A stretch of DNA of 64,000 nt from Sphingomonadales bacterium (GCA_016872195.1 VHAT01000007.1:1-64000); one strand, 5' to 3'. Shown: positions 28,201 through 37,007, numbered from the stretch's first letter. Made by a program: numbers and translations. Notes: generated by a model from the sequence alone, not told the origin.

Positions 28201-29445
28201 ATGAAAAAAACGGGCCACCCACCCAAGCACCGGATCTTCGAGTTGTTCAGTGATGAAAATGCCTCGGGAGTCGCTTACAAGAATAAGTTCCTGAAAAGGA
28301 GTATCCTGAGCCATCTTGACCAACATGGCGATTTCACTATCACCGAACTCAGCCGAGAACTCAACACCAGTGTGCCCAAAATAACCAGTCTGGTCAATGA
28401 GCTGATAGAAGACAAATTGATTCGCGACAATGGAAAATTTGATTCTACAGGAGGAAGAAAGGCCAGCATCTATGGGCTCGTTGCCGATGCCTGCTTCTTT
28501 ATTGGTGTTGATGTTAAACGCTATTACATCAACTTGGGATTACTGAATTTCAGAAAACACCTTGTCAATCTGAAAGAGAAGATCCCCTATCGACTGGAAA
28601 ACACGCAAGAATCCTTTCATCAACTACTCGAACTGATACGGCAGTACCTTCAGGAACTCAATATTCCCAAGAATAAGATCCTGGGCATGGGCATTAACCT
28701 CTCCGGACGTATCAACCAGACCAGCGGTTACAGCTACAGCTACTTTCATTTTCAAGAAGAACCCTTGGCAGAGACGATACAACGCGCGTTTGGCATTCCT
28801 ACTTTCTTAGAGAATGACTCCAGGGCCATGGCTTACGGAGAATTTTGTAATGGCGAGGTGGCAGGCGCCCGACATGTACTATTCGTGAATGTAGACTACG
28901 GAATTGGGTTGGGCATATTGGTGAATGGAAAATTATATTATGGAAAGTCCGGGTTTAGCGGAGAGTTCGGACATATCCCTTTTTTTGAGAATGAGATTCT
29001 TTGCCATTGTGGAAAAAAAGGATGTCTGGAAACAGAGGCCTCCGGTCAATCGCTACTCAGAAAGTTTAGAGAAAAGATCAAACAAGGATCTACCTCTTCT
29101 GCCATGAAAAAAAAGAAGGACCCCTCTGAAATTACATTGCTCGACATTATGGCTGCTGCCCACCAAGAAGATATGCTTTGCATCGAAATGCTGGCCGACT
29201 TGGGAGAGAAGATCGGAAAGGGCCTAGCCATGCTCATCAATGTTTTCAATCCTGAATTACTCATCTTGGGCGGAACCTTGTCCGAGACGGGAGACTATCT
29301 TCGTCTTCCTGTCAAAAGTGCCATCAATAAATACTCGCTGAGTCTAGTCAACAGCGATACTCAACTTCGTATCTCTCGGCTGGGAGAAAAAGCAGGTGTG
29401 GTAGGTGCCTGTCTGATCGCACGAGATAAAGTGCTTTCCCTTTGA
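28201..29445 (+). CDS. ROK family transcriptional regulator (NagC-like)
   Basis: A 414-residue protein with an N-terminal winged helix-turn-helix (about 30-90: FTITELSRELNTSVPKITSL) and a ROK sugar-binding domain. The zinc motif is present: GEFGH (254-258) and CHCGKKGCLE (268-277); the sugar-binding ENDSRAM (205-211) carries the conserved Asp207. The N-terminal ATP site of ROK kinases (DxGGT) is replaced by VDVKRYY, so it is expected to be a repressor or sensor without kinase activity. Divergent from AGE. It probably senses GlcNAc, ManNAc or their 6-phosphates and controls the SusCD operon; the ligand is inferred. Confidence 0.88.
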   Translation: MKKTGHPPKHRIFELFSDENASGVAYKNKFLKRSILSHLDQHGDFTITELSRELNTSVPKITSLVNELIEDKLIRDNGKFDSTGGRKASIYGLVADACFFIGVDVKRYYINLGLLNFRKHLVNLKEKIPYRLENTQESFHQLLELIRQYLQELNIPKNKILGMGINLSGRINQTSGYSYSYFHFQEEPLAETIQRAFGIPTFLENDSRAMAYGEFCNGEVAGARHVLFVNVDYGIGLGILVNGKLYYGKSGFSGEFGHIPFFENEILCHCGKKGCLETEASGQSLLRKFREKIKQGSTSSAMKKKKDPSEITLLDIMAAAHQEDMLCIEMLADLGEKIGKGLAMLINVFNPELLILGGTLSETGDYLRLPVKSAINKYSLSLVNSDTQLRISRLGEKAGVVGACLIARDKVLSL

Positions 29446-29570
29446 TGCCAAGCAACATCTTTTCTATTAACATTTGTTGATAAGTATTGATTGGTTTTTC
29501 TGTAAACGAGTATTAATATTGGTTGGAAGCCTTCGCTTCGTATCCAAAATGCTCACAAAAAAGATAAACC

Positions 29571-30551
29571 TTGACTGACACCATCATCAACCTCGAAACC
29601 GTCAATCCAATCGAATTCTTTGGAGTTAACAACGGAAAACTAGACCTCTTAAAAAAGAAATTCCCACTGCTTAAGATCCTCTCTCGCGGCACCCAACTCA
29701 AACTCAGCGGTGCTCCCGAACAGATCGATTCTGCCAAAGAGAAGATCTCGCTGATCGTTTCGTACCTGGAGCGCAATGGCCACATGAGCCAACAATACTT
29801 TGAGCAGGTACTGGGAGGAGATGATCAAGAAGTGATCGACCACTTTCAGGAAAAAAATCCGGCCGAAGTGTTGGTATTCGGCCCCAATGGAAAATCGGTC
29901 CGAGCTCGTACCGCCAATCAGAAAAAATTGGTACAAGAAGCTGAGCAAAATGATATTGTCTTTGCCATTGGCCCGGCCGGAACGGGAAAAACGTATACGG
30001 CAGTGGCGCTGGCCGTTAGAGCCTTAAAAAATAAACAAGTTAAAAAGATCATACTGACCAGACCCGCTGTAGAGGCTGGGGAGAGTCTTGGTTTTTTACC
30101 CGGCGACCTGAAAGAAAAGATCGATCCCTACCTGCGCCCCCTCTACGATGCGCTGGATGATATGATACCGGCCGATAAATTGGGCTATTACATGACTACC
30201 CGTGCGATCGAAATCGCCCCCCTTGCTTACATGCGGGGACGTACGCTCGACAATGCATTCATCATACTCGACGAAGCCCAAAATGCAACAGACCTTCAAC
30301 TTAAGATGTTCTTGACCCGGATCGGGGCCAATGCCAAGGCCATCATTACCGGTGATATGACGCAGGTTGACCTGCCACGCAACCAGCGTAGTGGCTTGCA
30401 AACTGCCGTGCGTATCCTAAAAAATATAGACGGTATCGGCCATATTGAACTAGACGAAGAAGATGTGGTTCGACACCGATTGGTCAAGCAGATATTAAGG
30501 GCTTATAACCAAGAACACGAAAAGGAGCAGCCCTCCTCAATGCGTTCCTGA
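29571..30551 (+). CDS. phoH: PhoH family ATPase/RNA-associated protein
   Basis: A 326-residue cytosolic P-loop ATPase of the PhoH (PhoL/YbeZ) family. An N-terminal KH-like or small RNA-binding part (1-110) is followed by Walker A GPAGTGKTYTA, TRPAVEAGESLGFLPGD, Walker B-like AFIILDEAQN and the arginine region LPRNQRSGL. Length is normal for the family. The start is the TTG at 29571: a TAA stands two codons upstream in frame and no ATG occurs within the conserved N-terminal part. AAAAAAG just upstream may serve for ribosome binding. YbeZ homologues act with YbeY in rRNA maturation. It is followed by an unusual 15-bp tandem repeat. Confidence 0.93.
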   Translation: MTDTIINLETVNPIEFFGVNNGKLDLLKKKFPLLKILSRGTQLKLSGAPEQIDSAKEKISLIVSYLERNGHMSQQYFEQVLGGDDQEVIDHFQEKNPAEVLVFGPNGKSVRARTANQKKLVQEAEQNDIVFAIGPAGTGKTYTAVALAVRALKNKQVKKIILTRPAVEAGESLGFLPGDLKEKIDPYLRPLYDALDDMIPADKLGYYMTTRAIEIAPLAYMRGRTLDNAFIILDEAQNATDLQLKMFLTRIGANAKAIITGDMTQVDLPRNQRSGLQTAVRILKNIDGIGHIELDEEDVVRHRLVKQILRAYNQEHEKEQPSSMRS

Positions 30552-30556
30552 GTCCA

Positions 30557-30675
30557 GGTCGCTTTAGTAAAAGTCATCACACTGCAAGCGATCCTACTGC
30601 AGGTGGTCATACTGCAGGCCGAGATACTGCAGGTCGCCCTATTAAAGGCCAACTACTCACAGGTGGGCTATTGCA
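30557..30675 (+). repeat. Degenerate 15-bp tandem repeat, about 8 units
   Basis: Directly after the phoH stop codon, eight consecutive units of 15 bp (the last one 14 bp) run to 30675. Units three to five end in TACTGCA or ATACTGCA and most start with GGY; examples are GGTGGTCATACTGCA and GGCCGAGATACTGCA. The frame of the downstream lipoprotein gene stays open through the repeat back to 30509 and would read pentapeptides such as GGHTA and GRDTA, but there is no ATG in that frame before 30695. The block is therefore best seen as an intercistronic or leader element. Confidence 0.85.
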
Positions 30676-30694
30676 ATTCTTTGTAAATTGCTGC

Positions 30695-31111
30695 ATGCAT
30701 AAAAGTCTTTTCCTGATACTCCTTTGCTTACTCTTGGCCCTTGTTGGCTGCCAACCTGCCTCCACCTTGCCTCAACAGGCCGAAAACGAATTGGATGCTG
30801 CCCGCCTTTTTATTCGTTTGGCGCTCGATGGAAAATTTGATGAAGCCAAGGGATTTATGCTACAAGATTCTGTCAATAACAGCTACCTTGATATTACCGC
30901 GCAACTCTATCAGAAAATAGCAGCGGTTGAAAAAGAAGAATATAAAGCGTCTACGATTGTGATCCATCAATCGACTTCCATTAACGACTCCCTCGCCATT
31001 GTTATTTTTTCTAATTCCTTTAAAAATGACCACGACACCTTGCGGGTGGTAAAGACCAAGGATGCCTGGTTGGTAGACCTAAAATATCTTTACGAACACG
31101 AACAACCATGA
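30695..31111 (+). CDS. Small lipoprotein with NTF2/DUF4878-like domain
   Basis: A 138-residue lipoprotein. The start is the ATG at 30695, which gives a compact signal MHKSLFLILLCLLLALVGC with the lipidated Cys at residue 19. An in-frame TTG at 30671 would add eight residues from the tandem repeat. The mature part (AENELDAARLFIRLALDGKF...LVDLKYLYE) resembles the DUF4878/NTF2-like fold, in which a helix pair precedes curved strands. Function unknown. Its stop overlaps the crcB start (ATGA), so the two are translationally coupled. The pairing with a fluoride exporter may be no more than operon packing. Confidence 0.65.
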   Translation: MHKSLFLILLCLLLALVGCQPASTLPQQAENELDAARLFIRLALDGKFDEAKGFMLQDSVNNSYLDITAQLYQKIAAVEKEEYKASTIVIHQSTSINDSLAIVIFSNSFKNDHDTLRVVKTKDAWLVDLKYLYEHEQP

Positions 31112-31482
31112 TACGCTTGATCTTTGTAGTTGCCTTGGGAGGAGCAGCAGGTTCGGTGCTACGATTTTTAATTCAACGGTCCCTGAATCCTGCGATGCTC
31201 AACACATTTCCACTAGGCACTTGGCTGGTCAACCTGTTGGGATCTTTGCTGGTAGGCATATTATGGGGAATCAGTGAAAAATTTGATACCTTTTCGGAAG
31301 AGAGCAAGCTTCTACTACTAACCGGTATTTGTGGTGGCCTCACTACTCTTTCGGCTTTAAGCCAAGAGAGCATTCTCCTCTTGAAAGACCAGAAGTATTC
31401 CATCTTCTTAGTCTATTTTTTTACTACCCTACTCGGCTCACTGGCCGCTACCTGGGGTGGCTATAAACTAATCGTCTCCTGA
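31108..31482 (+). CDS. crcB: Fluoride exporter CrcB/Fluc
   Basis: A 124-residue membrane protein with four hydrophobic segments. Family motifs are GGAAGSVLRF at the N-terminus, PLGTWLVNLLGSLLVG in the second segment and TGICGGLTTLSALSQE, the pore-lining break in the third helix. Fluc channels are antiparallel dimers that let fluoride leave the cell. The length is canonical for a single-domain Fluc. It is coupled to the preceding lipoprotein gene by a 4-bp overlap and converges with the Mur ligase gene, 15 bp away. No fluoride riboswitch is evident upstream; expression probably comes from the phoH or lipoprotein leader. Confidence 0.92.
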   Translation: MIRLIFVVALGGAAGSVLRFLIQRSLNPAMLNTFPLGTWLVNLLGSLLVGILWGISEKFDTFSEESKLLLLTGICGGLTTLSALSQESILLLKDQKYSIFLVYFFTTLLGSLAATWGGYKLIVS

Positions 31483-31497
31483 CCCATTCTGTTTTCG

Positions 31498-32874
31498 TCA
31501 AATCTCCTCCCACACTTCGCGAGCAAATTTCTCTAACGAAGGATCCCGAGCACCCATCAGTAATAATACGCAGGGATCTGATAGATGGGCTCGAAGTTGA
31601 GAGACTAATTGGCGACGGTCGGAAACAAAGAAAGCCGCTACCCCCCGTTGCTGCAGGTCAGCGATCAGGTCCGCTGCAGAGATGTCCTTAACCGCTGCTC
31701 CTCCTGCATAATAGATCTCACTCATCCAGATCTCATCGGTTGGTCGAAGCGCATTTGCCAACTCCTGAACAAAATCAGTACGCAAAAAACGAGTGGGCTT
31801 AAACCCATGTGGTTGAAACCAGGCTATTACTTTTGGTGCCACGGGTTGACAGGCCCTAATGGCAGCGGCACATTTGACCGGATTGTGCGCATAGTCATCG
31901 ATCAACCATATCCCCTGCTTTTGCCCCAAGACTTGATGACGTCGATAAATGCCCTTGTAATTTGATAAAGTGTCTACAGCCACCGCGAGTGGAACACCCA
32001 CCTGATGAGCAACTGCCATGGCTGCCAATGCATTTTCCATATTGTGTTGTCCGATCTGCTGCAGAGAAACCTTTTCTCCATTCACCCAAAACTGAATGGT
32101 CATTCCGTCTTGTTGAAAGCCCTCGGCACAGTAGCCAACTGCTTCATTTTTCCCGACCGCAAAATCATGCGCCGGATCTACGGAGAGAGAAGCGGCCAAG
32201 GGATGCGTTCGATTGACCATAAAATGATGGCAATGCTCCTTGAATGTTTTGAACAGCGTCAAGAGGGTATCCGTCTCATCGTGATCTTTATCGATATTTA
32301 GCAATACTCCGGTGTGAGGATGATACTGCACAATGGAGCCATCGCTTTCGTCGGCTTCAATAACAAGCCAATCTCCCTTTCCCGCCACGGCATTGCCGAT
32401 CTTTCCCTTTTCGATCAGTCGAACCAAACCTGCCCCACTAATAATACCGGGCTCATACCCTGCCTGATCAAGAATGTCAAAAAGCATGGCGCTGGTAGTA
32501 CTCTTGCCGCTGGTCCCTGCAATGGCGATCGTTTTTTTACTGGAGGCGATCAATGATAAAAGTGTAGCACGGTGCAGAATGGGAATACCCAGTGCCTTTG
32601 CTTGCTGCACTTCTATAACAGTATCTTCTATCGCGGTCGATACGATCACAACATCAAAATCGCTGGTAAGTGACGAGCCGTCTTGATCGAAACAACGTAT
32701 CCCCTCTGCAACTAATTTGGCCTGCACTTCATTTTGCTGACCGAAGATGAATTGTCTGTCGCTACCGGCTACCTGCATACCGATACCCTGTAAATATTGC
32801 GCTAAGGCGCTCATGCCGGTACCGGCAATACCAATAAAATAGGGAGCAGAAAAATCCTGTAGTGAACGTATCAT
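31498..32874 (-). CDS. Mur ligase family protein (MurC/Mpl-like)
   Basis: A 458-residue ATP-dependent ligase with the three Mur domains. The N-terminal Rossmann part has GIAGTGMSALAQYLQGIGM and GSDR. The central domain has the P-loop GTSGKSTTSAM (GKT in most family members is GKS here) and IEADESDGS. The C-terminal part has DDYAHNP and WFQPHGFKPTRFL. These features match MurC (UDP-MurNAc--L-alanine ligase) and the recycling ligase Mpl. Bacteroidota usually carry a dedicated murC in the dcw cluster, so this isolated copy is more likely the second, Mpl-like enzyme. I place the start at the ATG at 32874, which gives the typical MIRSLQDF-type N-terminus; an upstream start would add five residues. 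Confidence 0.82.
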   Translation of the reverse strand: MIRSLQDFSAPYFIGIAGTGMSALAQYLQGIGMQVAGSDRQFIFGQQNEVQAKLVAEGIRCFDQDGSSLTSDFDVVIVSTAIEDTVIEVQQAKALGIPILHRATLLSLIASSKKTIAIAGTSGKSTTSAMLFDILDQAGYEPGIISGAGLVRLIEKGKIGNAVAGKGDWLVIEADESDGSIVQYHPHTGVLLNIDKDHDETDTLLTLFKTFKEHCHHFMVNRTHPLAASLSVDPAHDFAVGKNEAVGYCAEGFQQDGMTIQFWVNGEKVSLQQIGQHNMENALAAMAVAHQVGVPLAVAVDTLSNYKGIYRRHQVLGQKQGIWLIDDYAHNPVKCAAAIRACQPVAPKVIAWFQPHGFKPTRFLRTDFVQELANALRPTDEIWMSEIYYAGGAAVKDISAADLIADLQQRGVAAFFVSDRRQLVSQLRAHLSDPCVLLLMGARDPSLEKFAREVWEEI

Positions 32875-32897
32875 AAAACAAAGAAACAAAATAATAA

Positions 32898-32928
32898 TTG
32901 GTGACGCACCTAAATACCATTACCTTTG
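32898..32928 (+). promoter_or_regulatory. Promoter of the RRM protein gene (TTG-N20-TACCTTTG)
   Basis: TTG at 32898-32900 and TACCTTTG at 32921-32928 are separated by 20 bp, matching the Bacteroidota -33/-7 arrangement exactly. The start codon is at 33061, so the mRNA would have a leader of about 125 nt, with a 12-nt palindrome AGTCA-AC-TGACT early in it. Confidence 0.65.
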
Positions 32929-33060
32929 CCCCGTTATTTTGAGTCAACTGACTGTCCGTAACTGAACGATTCGTACTACTGCTAAGCCTCTGGTCACCAC
33001 TAGTTAGTCTTCTTTACTCTTCCGTTGTCCTCAAGTTTTTTTAATGCTTAATTTTTTTGC

Positions 33061-33348
33061 ATGAACATTTATGTTTCAAATCTCCCCTTCGCCGTAACGG
33101 ACGAAGACCTCAAGAGCTATTTTGCCGACTATGGCGAGGTGAGCTCTGCCAAGATCATCATGGACAAGTACACGAACCGCAGCAAAGGCTTCGGATTTGT
33201 GGAAATGACCGATGATGCTGCCGCCCAAAAGGCCATCGGCGAACTCGATGGCGCAACGGTAGAGGGACGTGCCATTCGCGTGGCCGTTGCCAAACCCCGT
33301 GAAGAAAGACCTGCTCGTTCTGCTAACTATTCTAATAGTCGCTGGTAA
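33061..33348 (+). CDS. RRM-type RNA-binding protein
   Basis: A 95-residue protein that is one RNA recognition motif. RNP2 is IYVSNLP (2-8) and RNP1 is SKGFGFVEM (about 42-50), followed by an arginine-rich short tail (RPARSANYSNSRW). Proteins of this size are abundant single-strand RNA binders in Bacteroidota and cyanobacteria (RbpA/RbpB-like). The gene stands alone between its own promoter and a strong terminator. The long leader hints at post-transcriptional control, possibly by the protein itself or by temperature, as with other small RNA chaperones; this is inference. Confidence 0.93.
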   Translation: MNIYVSNLPFAVTDEDLKSYFADYGEVSSAKIIMDKYTNRSKGFGFVEMTDDAAAQKAIGELDGATVEGRAIRVAVAKPREERPARSANYSNSRW

Positions 33349-33369
33349 CTTATCCTGTCTTTTTACTAC

Positions 33370-33405
33370 AAAAGCCCTTTTGATCACTCAAAGGGGCTTT
33401 TTTTT
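33370..33405 (+). terminator. Rho-independent terminator after the RRM gene
   Basis: A 14-bp stem with a single G-U pair (33370-33383 with 33388-33401), a TCAC loop and a following T-run lie 22 bp after the RRM stop codon. Confidence 0.92.
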
Positions 33406-33407
33406 AA

Positions 33408-33430
33408 TAAAAAACCGCCAAGGTGGCGGT
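33408..33430 (-). terminator. Terminator of the DsbA-like gene
   Basis: ACCGCC at 33414-33419 pairs with GGCGGT at 33425-33430 over a 5-nt loop. On the minus strand it is followed by TTTTTTATTAAAAA. It lies 40 bp after the stop codon of the DsbA-like gene and faces the RRM terminator. Confidence 0.85.
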
Positions 33431-33469
33431 CTGTATAATGTGCTAAAAAAAGTATGTACTCTTTTTCGG

Positions 33470-34099
33470 TCAGGCTCTTTGCTTTTGCTTGGTTACACTC
33501 TTAGAAGGAACCGCCTTTACCGCAGAACGAGCGGGCGCTTTTTTTACGGCCGACTTGGATTTAGTTTTCTTTAAAGCAGATTGAATAGCGGCACTCAGAT
33601 TGGCGAACGTGGGCTTACCGGTAAAGGGCACATCATTGATAAAAAACGCAGGAAGATCTTTTACCCCGCGGTTCAATCCTTCTTTAAGGTCATCTTGTAC
33701 TTGCCAACCATAGACCCCATTGACCAGATCGTCCAGGAATTTTTTGTTTTTCACCCCGGCTTCCTTGCTGTGCAATTTTAGACTGGTGGTACCCAGATTT
33801 CTACGATTACTAAAAAGGACATTGTGCATTTCCCAAAACTTTCCTTCTTGTGCGGCGGCAACGGCCGACTCACTGGCCTTGAGACTTCGCTGATGGATCA
33901 GCGTTAAAGGGAAATGTCTGAATTGAAATTTTATTTTACCCTCGAATTCTTCCAATAATTGCTTTACGATCTCATTGACCTTGGCACATTCCTCACTCTC
34001 ATATTCGCCAAATTCCATCAAGGTTACGGGAGCATCCTTTTTTCCTACGAAGATTTCGCGGGGACCTATAATAATTACATCATCCTTTTTGAAAGCCAT
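33470..34099 (-). CDS. DsbA-like thioredoxin-fold protein lacking the first active-site Cys, with basic tail
   Basis: A 209-residue protein without signal peptide. Residues about 12-175 match the DsbA/thioredoxin-like domain that is also found fused to some NhaA antiporters: GKKDAPVTLMEFGEYE, FRHFPLTLIH, EGKFWEMHNVLF and VKDLPAFFIND with the cis-Pro at 150. The active site, CxxC in relatives, reads S35-E-E-C38, so the nucleophilic first cysteine is replaced by Ser. Residues 177-209 form a Lys/Ala/Ser-rich tail (KKTKSKSAVKKAPARSAV) like a histone H1 tail. Cytosolic location and loss of dithiol chemistry suggest a binding or monothiol role. Probably monocistronic. Confidence 0.8.
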   Translation of the reverse strand: MAFKKDDVIIIGPREIFVGKKDAPVTLMEFGEYESEECAKVNEIVKQLLEEFEGKIKFQFRHFPLTLIHQRSLKASESAVAAAQEGKFWEMHNVLFSNRRNLGTTSLKLHSKEAGVKNKKFLDDLVNGVYGWQVQDDLKEGLNRGVKDLPAFFINDVPFTGKPTFANLSAAIQSALKKTKSKSAVKKAPARSAVKAVPSKSVTKQKQRA

Positions 34100-34385
34100 C
34101 TTGTTTTGTTTTGCCAGCTGAAAAGCCGGACCTTAAATAATAACAACTGTTAGTGTAATGGGTTGAGCATTTGCACCGATCTTTTTTGCAACCCGCTTCG
34201 GCTAAAGGTAGGGGGTTTTTATCCCCCTTTACCACCGCTTGTCATATATTTAACATTTTACTTTAATTAAATTGATTTTCAACAGATTATATAGATTACT
34301 TTATTTTTCTGTCTACTCCTTTTTACAGTATAATCGCTTAACATCCAACAAAAGAGGCCAATCAAACCCCTTCAAGATAAGAGAC
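34100..34385. other. 286-bp intergenic region between dsbA-like and clpB genes
   Basis: No gene is supported here. It must hold the 3' end signal of clpB and the promoter of the DsbA-like gene, both on the minus strand. A GGGGG/CCCCC hairpin at about 34211-34227 is visible, without a T-run on either strand. I see no exact TAnnTTTG box. Confidence 0.5.
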
Positions 34386-37007
34386 CTAAGGAAGCAGTCC
34401 AATGACCTTGGTCACCCCGTTTCGGAAGACGACCATGTTGTCAAAAACGTCCACCAAGACCGGAGCGGACTTATCGATCTCCCCGGCCAATATCTTTTTG
34501 GTAAGGGGGTTAACGATCTCTTTTTGGATCAGTCGCTTCAGCGGCCGGGCACCAAATTGCGGATCGAATCCTTGAGCGGCCAGATAACCCAAGGCATAAT
34601 CACTGAAGTCGATCGCAATGCCCGAAGACTGCAACAGGGCACGTAGGGCATTGAGTTGTATCCGCACAATGCCCATGACCTCTTTGCGCAACAAGGGATT
34701 GAACATGATGATCTCATCGATCCTATTGAGCAACTCCGGTCTAATGGTTTGTCGCAAAAGCATCATCACCTCCTCTTTTGCCCGCTGGGTCGCTTCTTCT
34801 ACTTGCCGTTCTTCTCGCACCGATTCAAAGGCCTCCATGATCAAGTGGCTGCCAATATTCGAGGTCATGATGATGATGGTGTTTCTAAAATTGACCAGCC
34901 TTCCTTTGCTGTCGGTCAGTCTACCATCATCGAGCACCTGTAATAAAATATTCCACACATCGGGATGCGCTTTCTCTATCTCATCGAGCAAGACCACACT
35001 GTACGGCTTACGTCGTACGGCTTCGGTCAGCTGGCCTCCCTCTTCGTACCCAACGTAACCGGGAGGAGCACCCACTAACCGACTCACCGCATGTTTCTCT
35101 TGGTATTCGCTCATGTCGATCCGGGTAAGCAGGCTCTCATCATCGAATAACAATTCGGCCAATGCCTTGGCCAATTCCGTTTTTCCGACCCCCGTGGTGC
35201 CTAGAAAAACAAAAGAACCGATCGGCTTTTTAGGATCTTGCAAACCGGCACGGCTGCGACGGATCGCATCGGCAACTGCGGTAATGGCCTCATCTTGTCC
35301 CACCACCCGCTGGTGTAACTGATCCTCTAAATGCAACAAGCGATCTTTCTCGGATTGCATCATGCGACTTACGGGGATACCCGTTGCTTTGGCCACTGTT
35401 TCGGCAATATCCTCTGCATCGACCTCTTCCTTTAATAACCGCTTTTCGGCCGTTTGACTAAGCTGTTCGCTGAGGGAGTTGATCTGCTTCTCTTGCTCTT
35501 TAATTTTGCCATAACGAATCTCGGCTACGCGTCCATAATCACCCTCGCGTTCGGCCCGCTCGGCCTCTTGTCGAAGTTGTTCGATCGTTGACTTGGCCCT
35601 TTGCAACTGATCGACCAATTCTTTCTCTTCGCTCCACTTGGCTTTGAGGGTATCGCGCTGTACGGCCAAATTGGCCAACTCGGTACTCAACTCCTTTAAC
35701 TTAAGCTCGTCGTTCTCTCTTTTGATCGCCTCCCGCTCGATCTCAAGTTGTCGTATTTGTCTTTCCAGGGTATCTAGCTCTTCGGGCATCGAGTTCATTT
35801 CAAGTCGCAGCTTGGCCGCACTTTCATCGATCAGGTCGATGGCCTTATCGGGCAAGAATCGATCGGCAATATAGCGGTGCGATAACTCCACTGCAGCAAT
35901 AATGGCTTCATCCTTTATGCGAACATGATGATGCGTCTCATAGCGATCTTTCAATCCTCTTAAGATCGAGATAGCGTCTTCGGGAGAAGGTTCTTCGATC
36001 AGCACTTTTTGGAAGCGTCTTTCGAGCGCCTTGTCCTTTTCAAAATACTTTTGATATTCAGTAAGCGTGGTGGCTCCTACTGCACGCAATTCTCCCCGCG
36101 CGAGGGCGGGCTTTAAAATATTGGCAGCATCCATGGCCCCCTCACCACCTCCGGCCCCCACCAGGGTATGGATTTCGTCGATAAATAGAATGATACTCCC
36201 ATCGGAGGTCCCTACTTCTTTTACGACCGCTTTGAGTCGCTCTTCGAATTCTCCCTTGTATTTAGCACCGGCGATCAACTGGCCCATGTCCAGTGCATAG
36301 ATCAGTTTTGATTTGAGATTATCAGGTACATCTCCATTGACAATTCGATGGGCGATACCTTCTGCGATAGCGGTCTTACCCACTCCGGGCTCTCCTACTA
36401 AGATCGGGTTGTTCTTGGTGCGACGAGATAGAATATGCAAGGTTCTTCTGATCTCCTCATCGCGCCCGATGACCGGATCAAGCTTGCCCTGGCGAGCTTC
36501 CTCATTCAGATTACGGGCATATTTCTCCAGCGCCTGATAAGACTGGCTTTGCGTGGCGGAGGTAATTTTATCCCCCTTACGAAGCGATTTAATAGCGGCT
36601 ATCAAACCCTGCTCCGTGAGTCCCGCGTTACGAAGTAATTTGCCTGCGTCATCATTTCCTTGTACCAAGGCCAATAGTAGATGCTCAGGAGTGATAAACT
36701 CATCTTGAAATTGCTTTAGCACGGCACCCGCTCTTAATACGACGTTATTTCCATCTCGACTGATTTGTTGAGCCGGCTCTCCTTCGGTTCGTGGAAGTGC
36801 AGTAAGCAGATCTTGTAATTTGGGCTGCAGTAAATTGATGGTCACGTTATTCTTTTTGAGCAAATAGTCGATCGGCGAATCGGTTTGCTCCAATAACGCC
36901 TTTAACAAGTGGGCGGTCTCTATAGAAACATTACGGGCATTGAATGCCAATTGTTGTGCTTGCTGAATAGCTTCAGCCGCCTTGATGGTAAAATTGGAAA
37001 GGTTCAT
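34386..37007 (-). CDS. clpB: ATP-dependent disaggregase ClpB
   Basis: ClpB is the cytosolic AAA+ chaperone that rescues aggregated proteins with DnaK. The 873-residue protein has the full layout. An N-domain (1-145) starts [20 protein letters not shown]. The first nucleotide-binding domain has Walker [14 protein letters not shown] and [10 protein letters not shown] coiled-coil middle domain spans about 400-525 and distinguishes it from ClpA and ClpC. The second nucleotide-binding domain has [14 protein letters not shown], the [20 protein letters not shown] pore loop and [14 protein letters not shown]. No ClpP-binding loop (IGF/L) is seen, as expected. Start ATG at 37007. Confidence 0.97.
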   Translation of the reverse strand: MNLSNFTIKAAEAIQQAQQLAFNARNVSIETAHLLKALLEQTDSPIDYLLKKNNVTINLLQPKLQDLLTALPRTEGEPAQQISRDGNNVVLRAGAVLKQFQDEFITPEHLLLALVQGNDDAGKLLRNAGLTEQGLIAAIKSLRKGDKITSATQSQSYQALEKYARNLNEEARQGKLDPVIGRDEEIRRTLHILSRRTKNNPILVGEPGVGKTAIAEGIAHRIVNGDVPDNLKSKLIYALDMGQLIAGAKYKGEFEERLKAVVKEVGTSDGSIILFIDEIHTLVGAGGGEGAMDAANILKPALARGELRAVGATTLTEYQKYFEKDKALERRFQKVLIEEPSPEDAISILRGLKDRYETHHHVRIKDEAIIAAVELSHRYIADRFLPDKAIDLIDESAAKLRLEMNSMPEELDTLERQIRQLEIEREAIKRENDELKLKELSTELANLAVQRDTLKAKWSEEKELVDQLQRAKSTIEQLRQEAERAEREGDYGRVAEIRYGKIKEQEKQINSLSEQLSQTAEKRLLKEEVDAEDIAETVAKATGIPVSRMMQSEKDRLLHLEDQLHQRVVGQDEAITAVADAIRRSRAGLQDPKKPIGSFVFLGTTGVGKTELAKALAELLFDDESLLTRIDMSEYQEKHAVSRLVGAPPGYVGYEEGGQLTEAVRRKPYSVVLLDEIEKAHPDVWNILLQVLDDGRLTDSKGRLVNFRNTIIIMTSNIGSHLIMEAFESVREERQVEEATQRAKEEVMMLLRQTIRPELLNRIDEIIMFNPLLRKEVMGIVRIQLNALRALLQSSGIAIDFSDYALGYLAAQGFDPQFGARPLKRLIQKEIVNPLTKKILAGEIDKSAPVLVDVFDNMVVFRNGVTKVIGLLP

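Noticed and set aside
30557-30675. CRISPR-like array
   Set aside because: The units are 15 bp, contiguous and degenerate; there are no spacers, no cas genes and no leader.
30671-30694. TTG start at 30671 for the lipoprotein
   Set aside because: ATG at 30695 gives a typical lipoprotein signal; the TTG would add repeat-derived residues before it.
32921-33060. tRNA or small RNA gene in the RRM leader
   Set aside because: No cloverleaf, no TTCRANNC box; the promoter and RRM start explain it as a leader.
34201-34240. GGGGG/CCCCC hairpin in the dsbA-clpB gap as a terminator
   Set aside because: No T-run on either strand and imperfect extension of the stem.
34618-35058. Plus-strand frame of 146 codons opposite clpB
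   Set aside because: It is Ser/Arg-rich antisense of clpB coding sequence without any domain feature.
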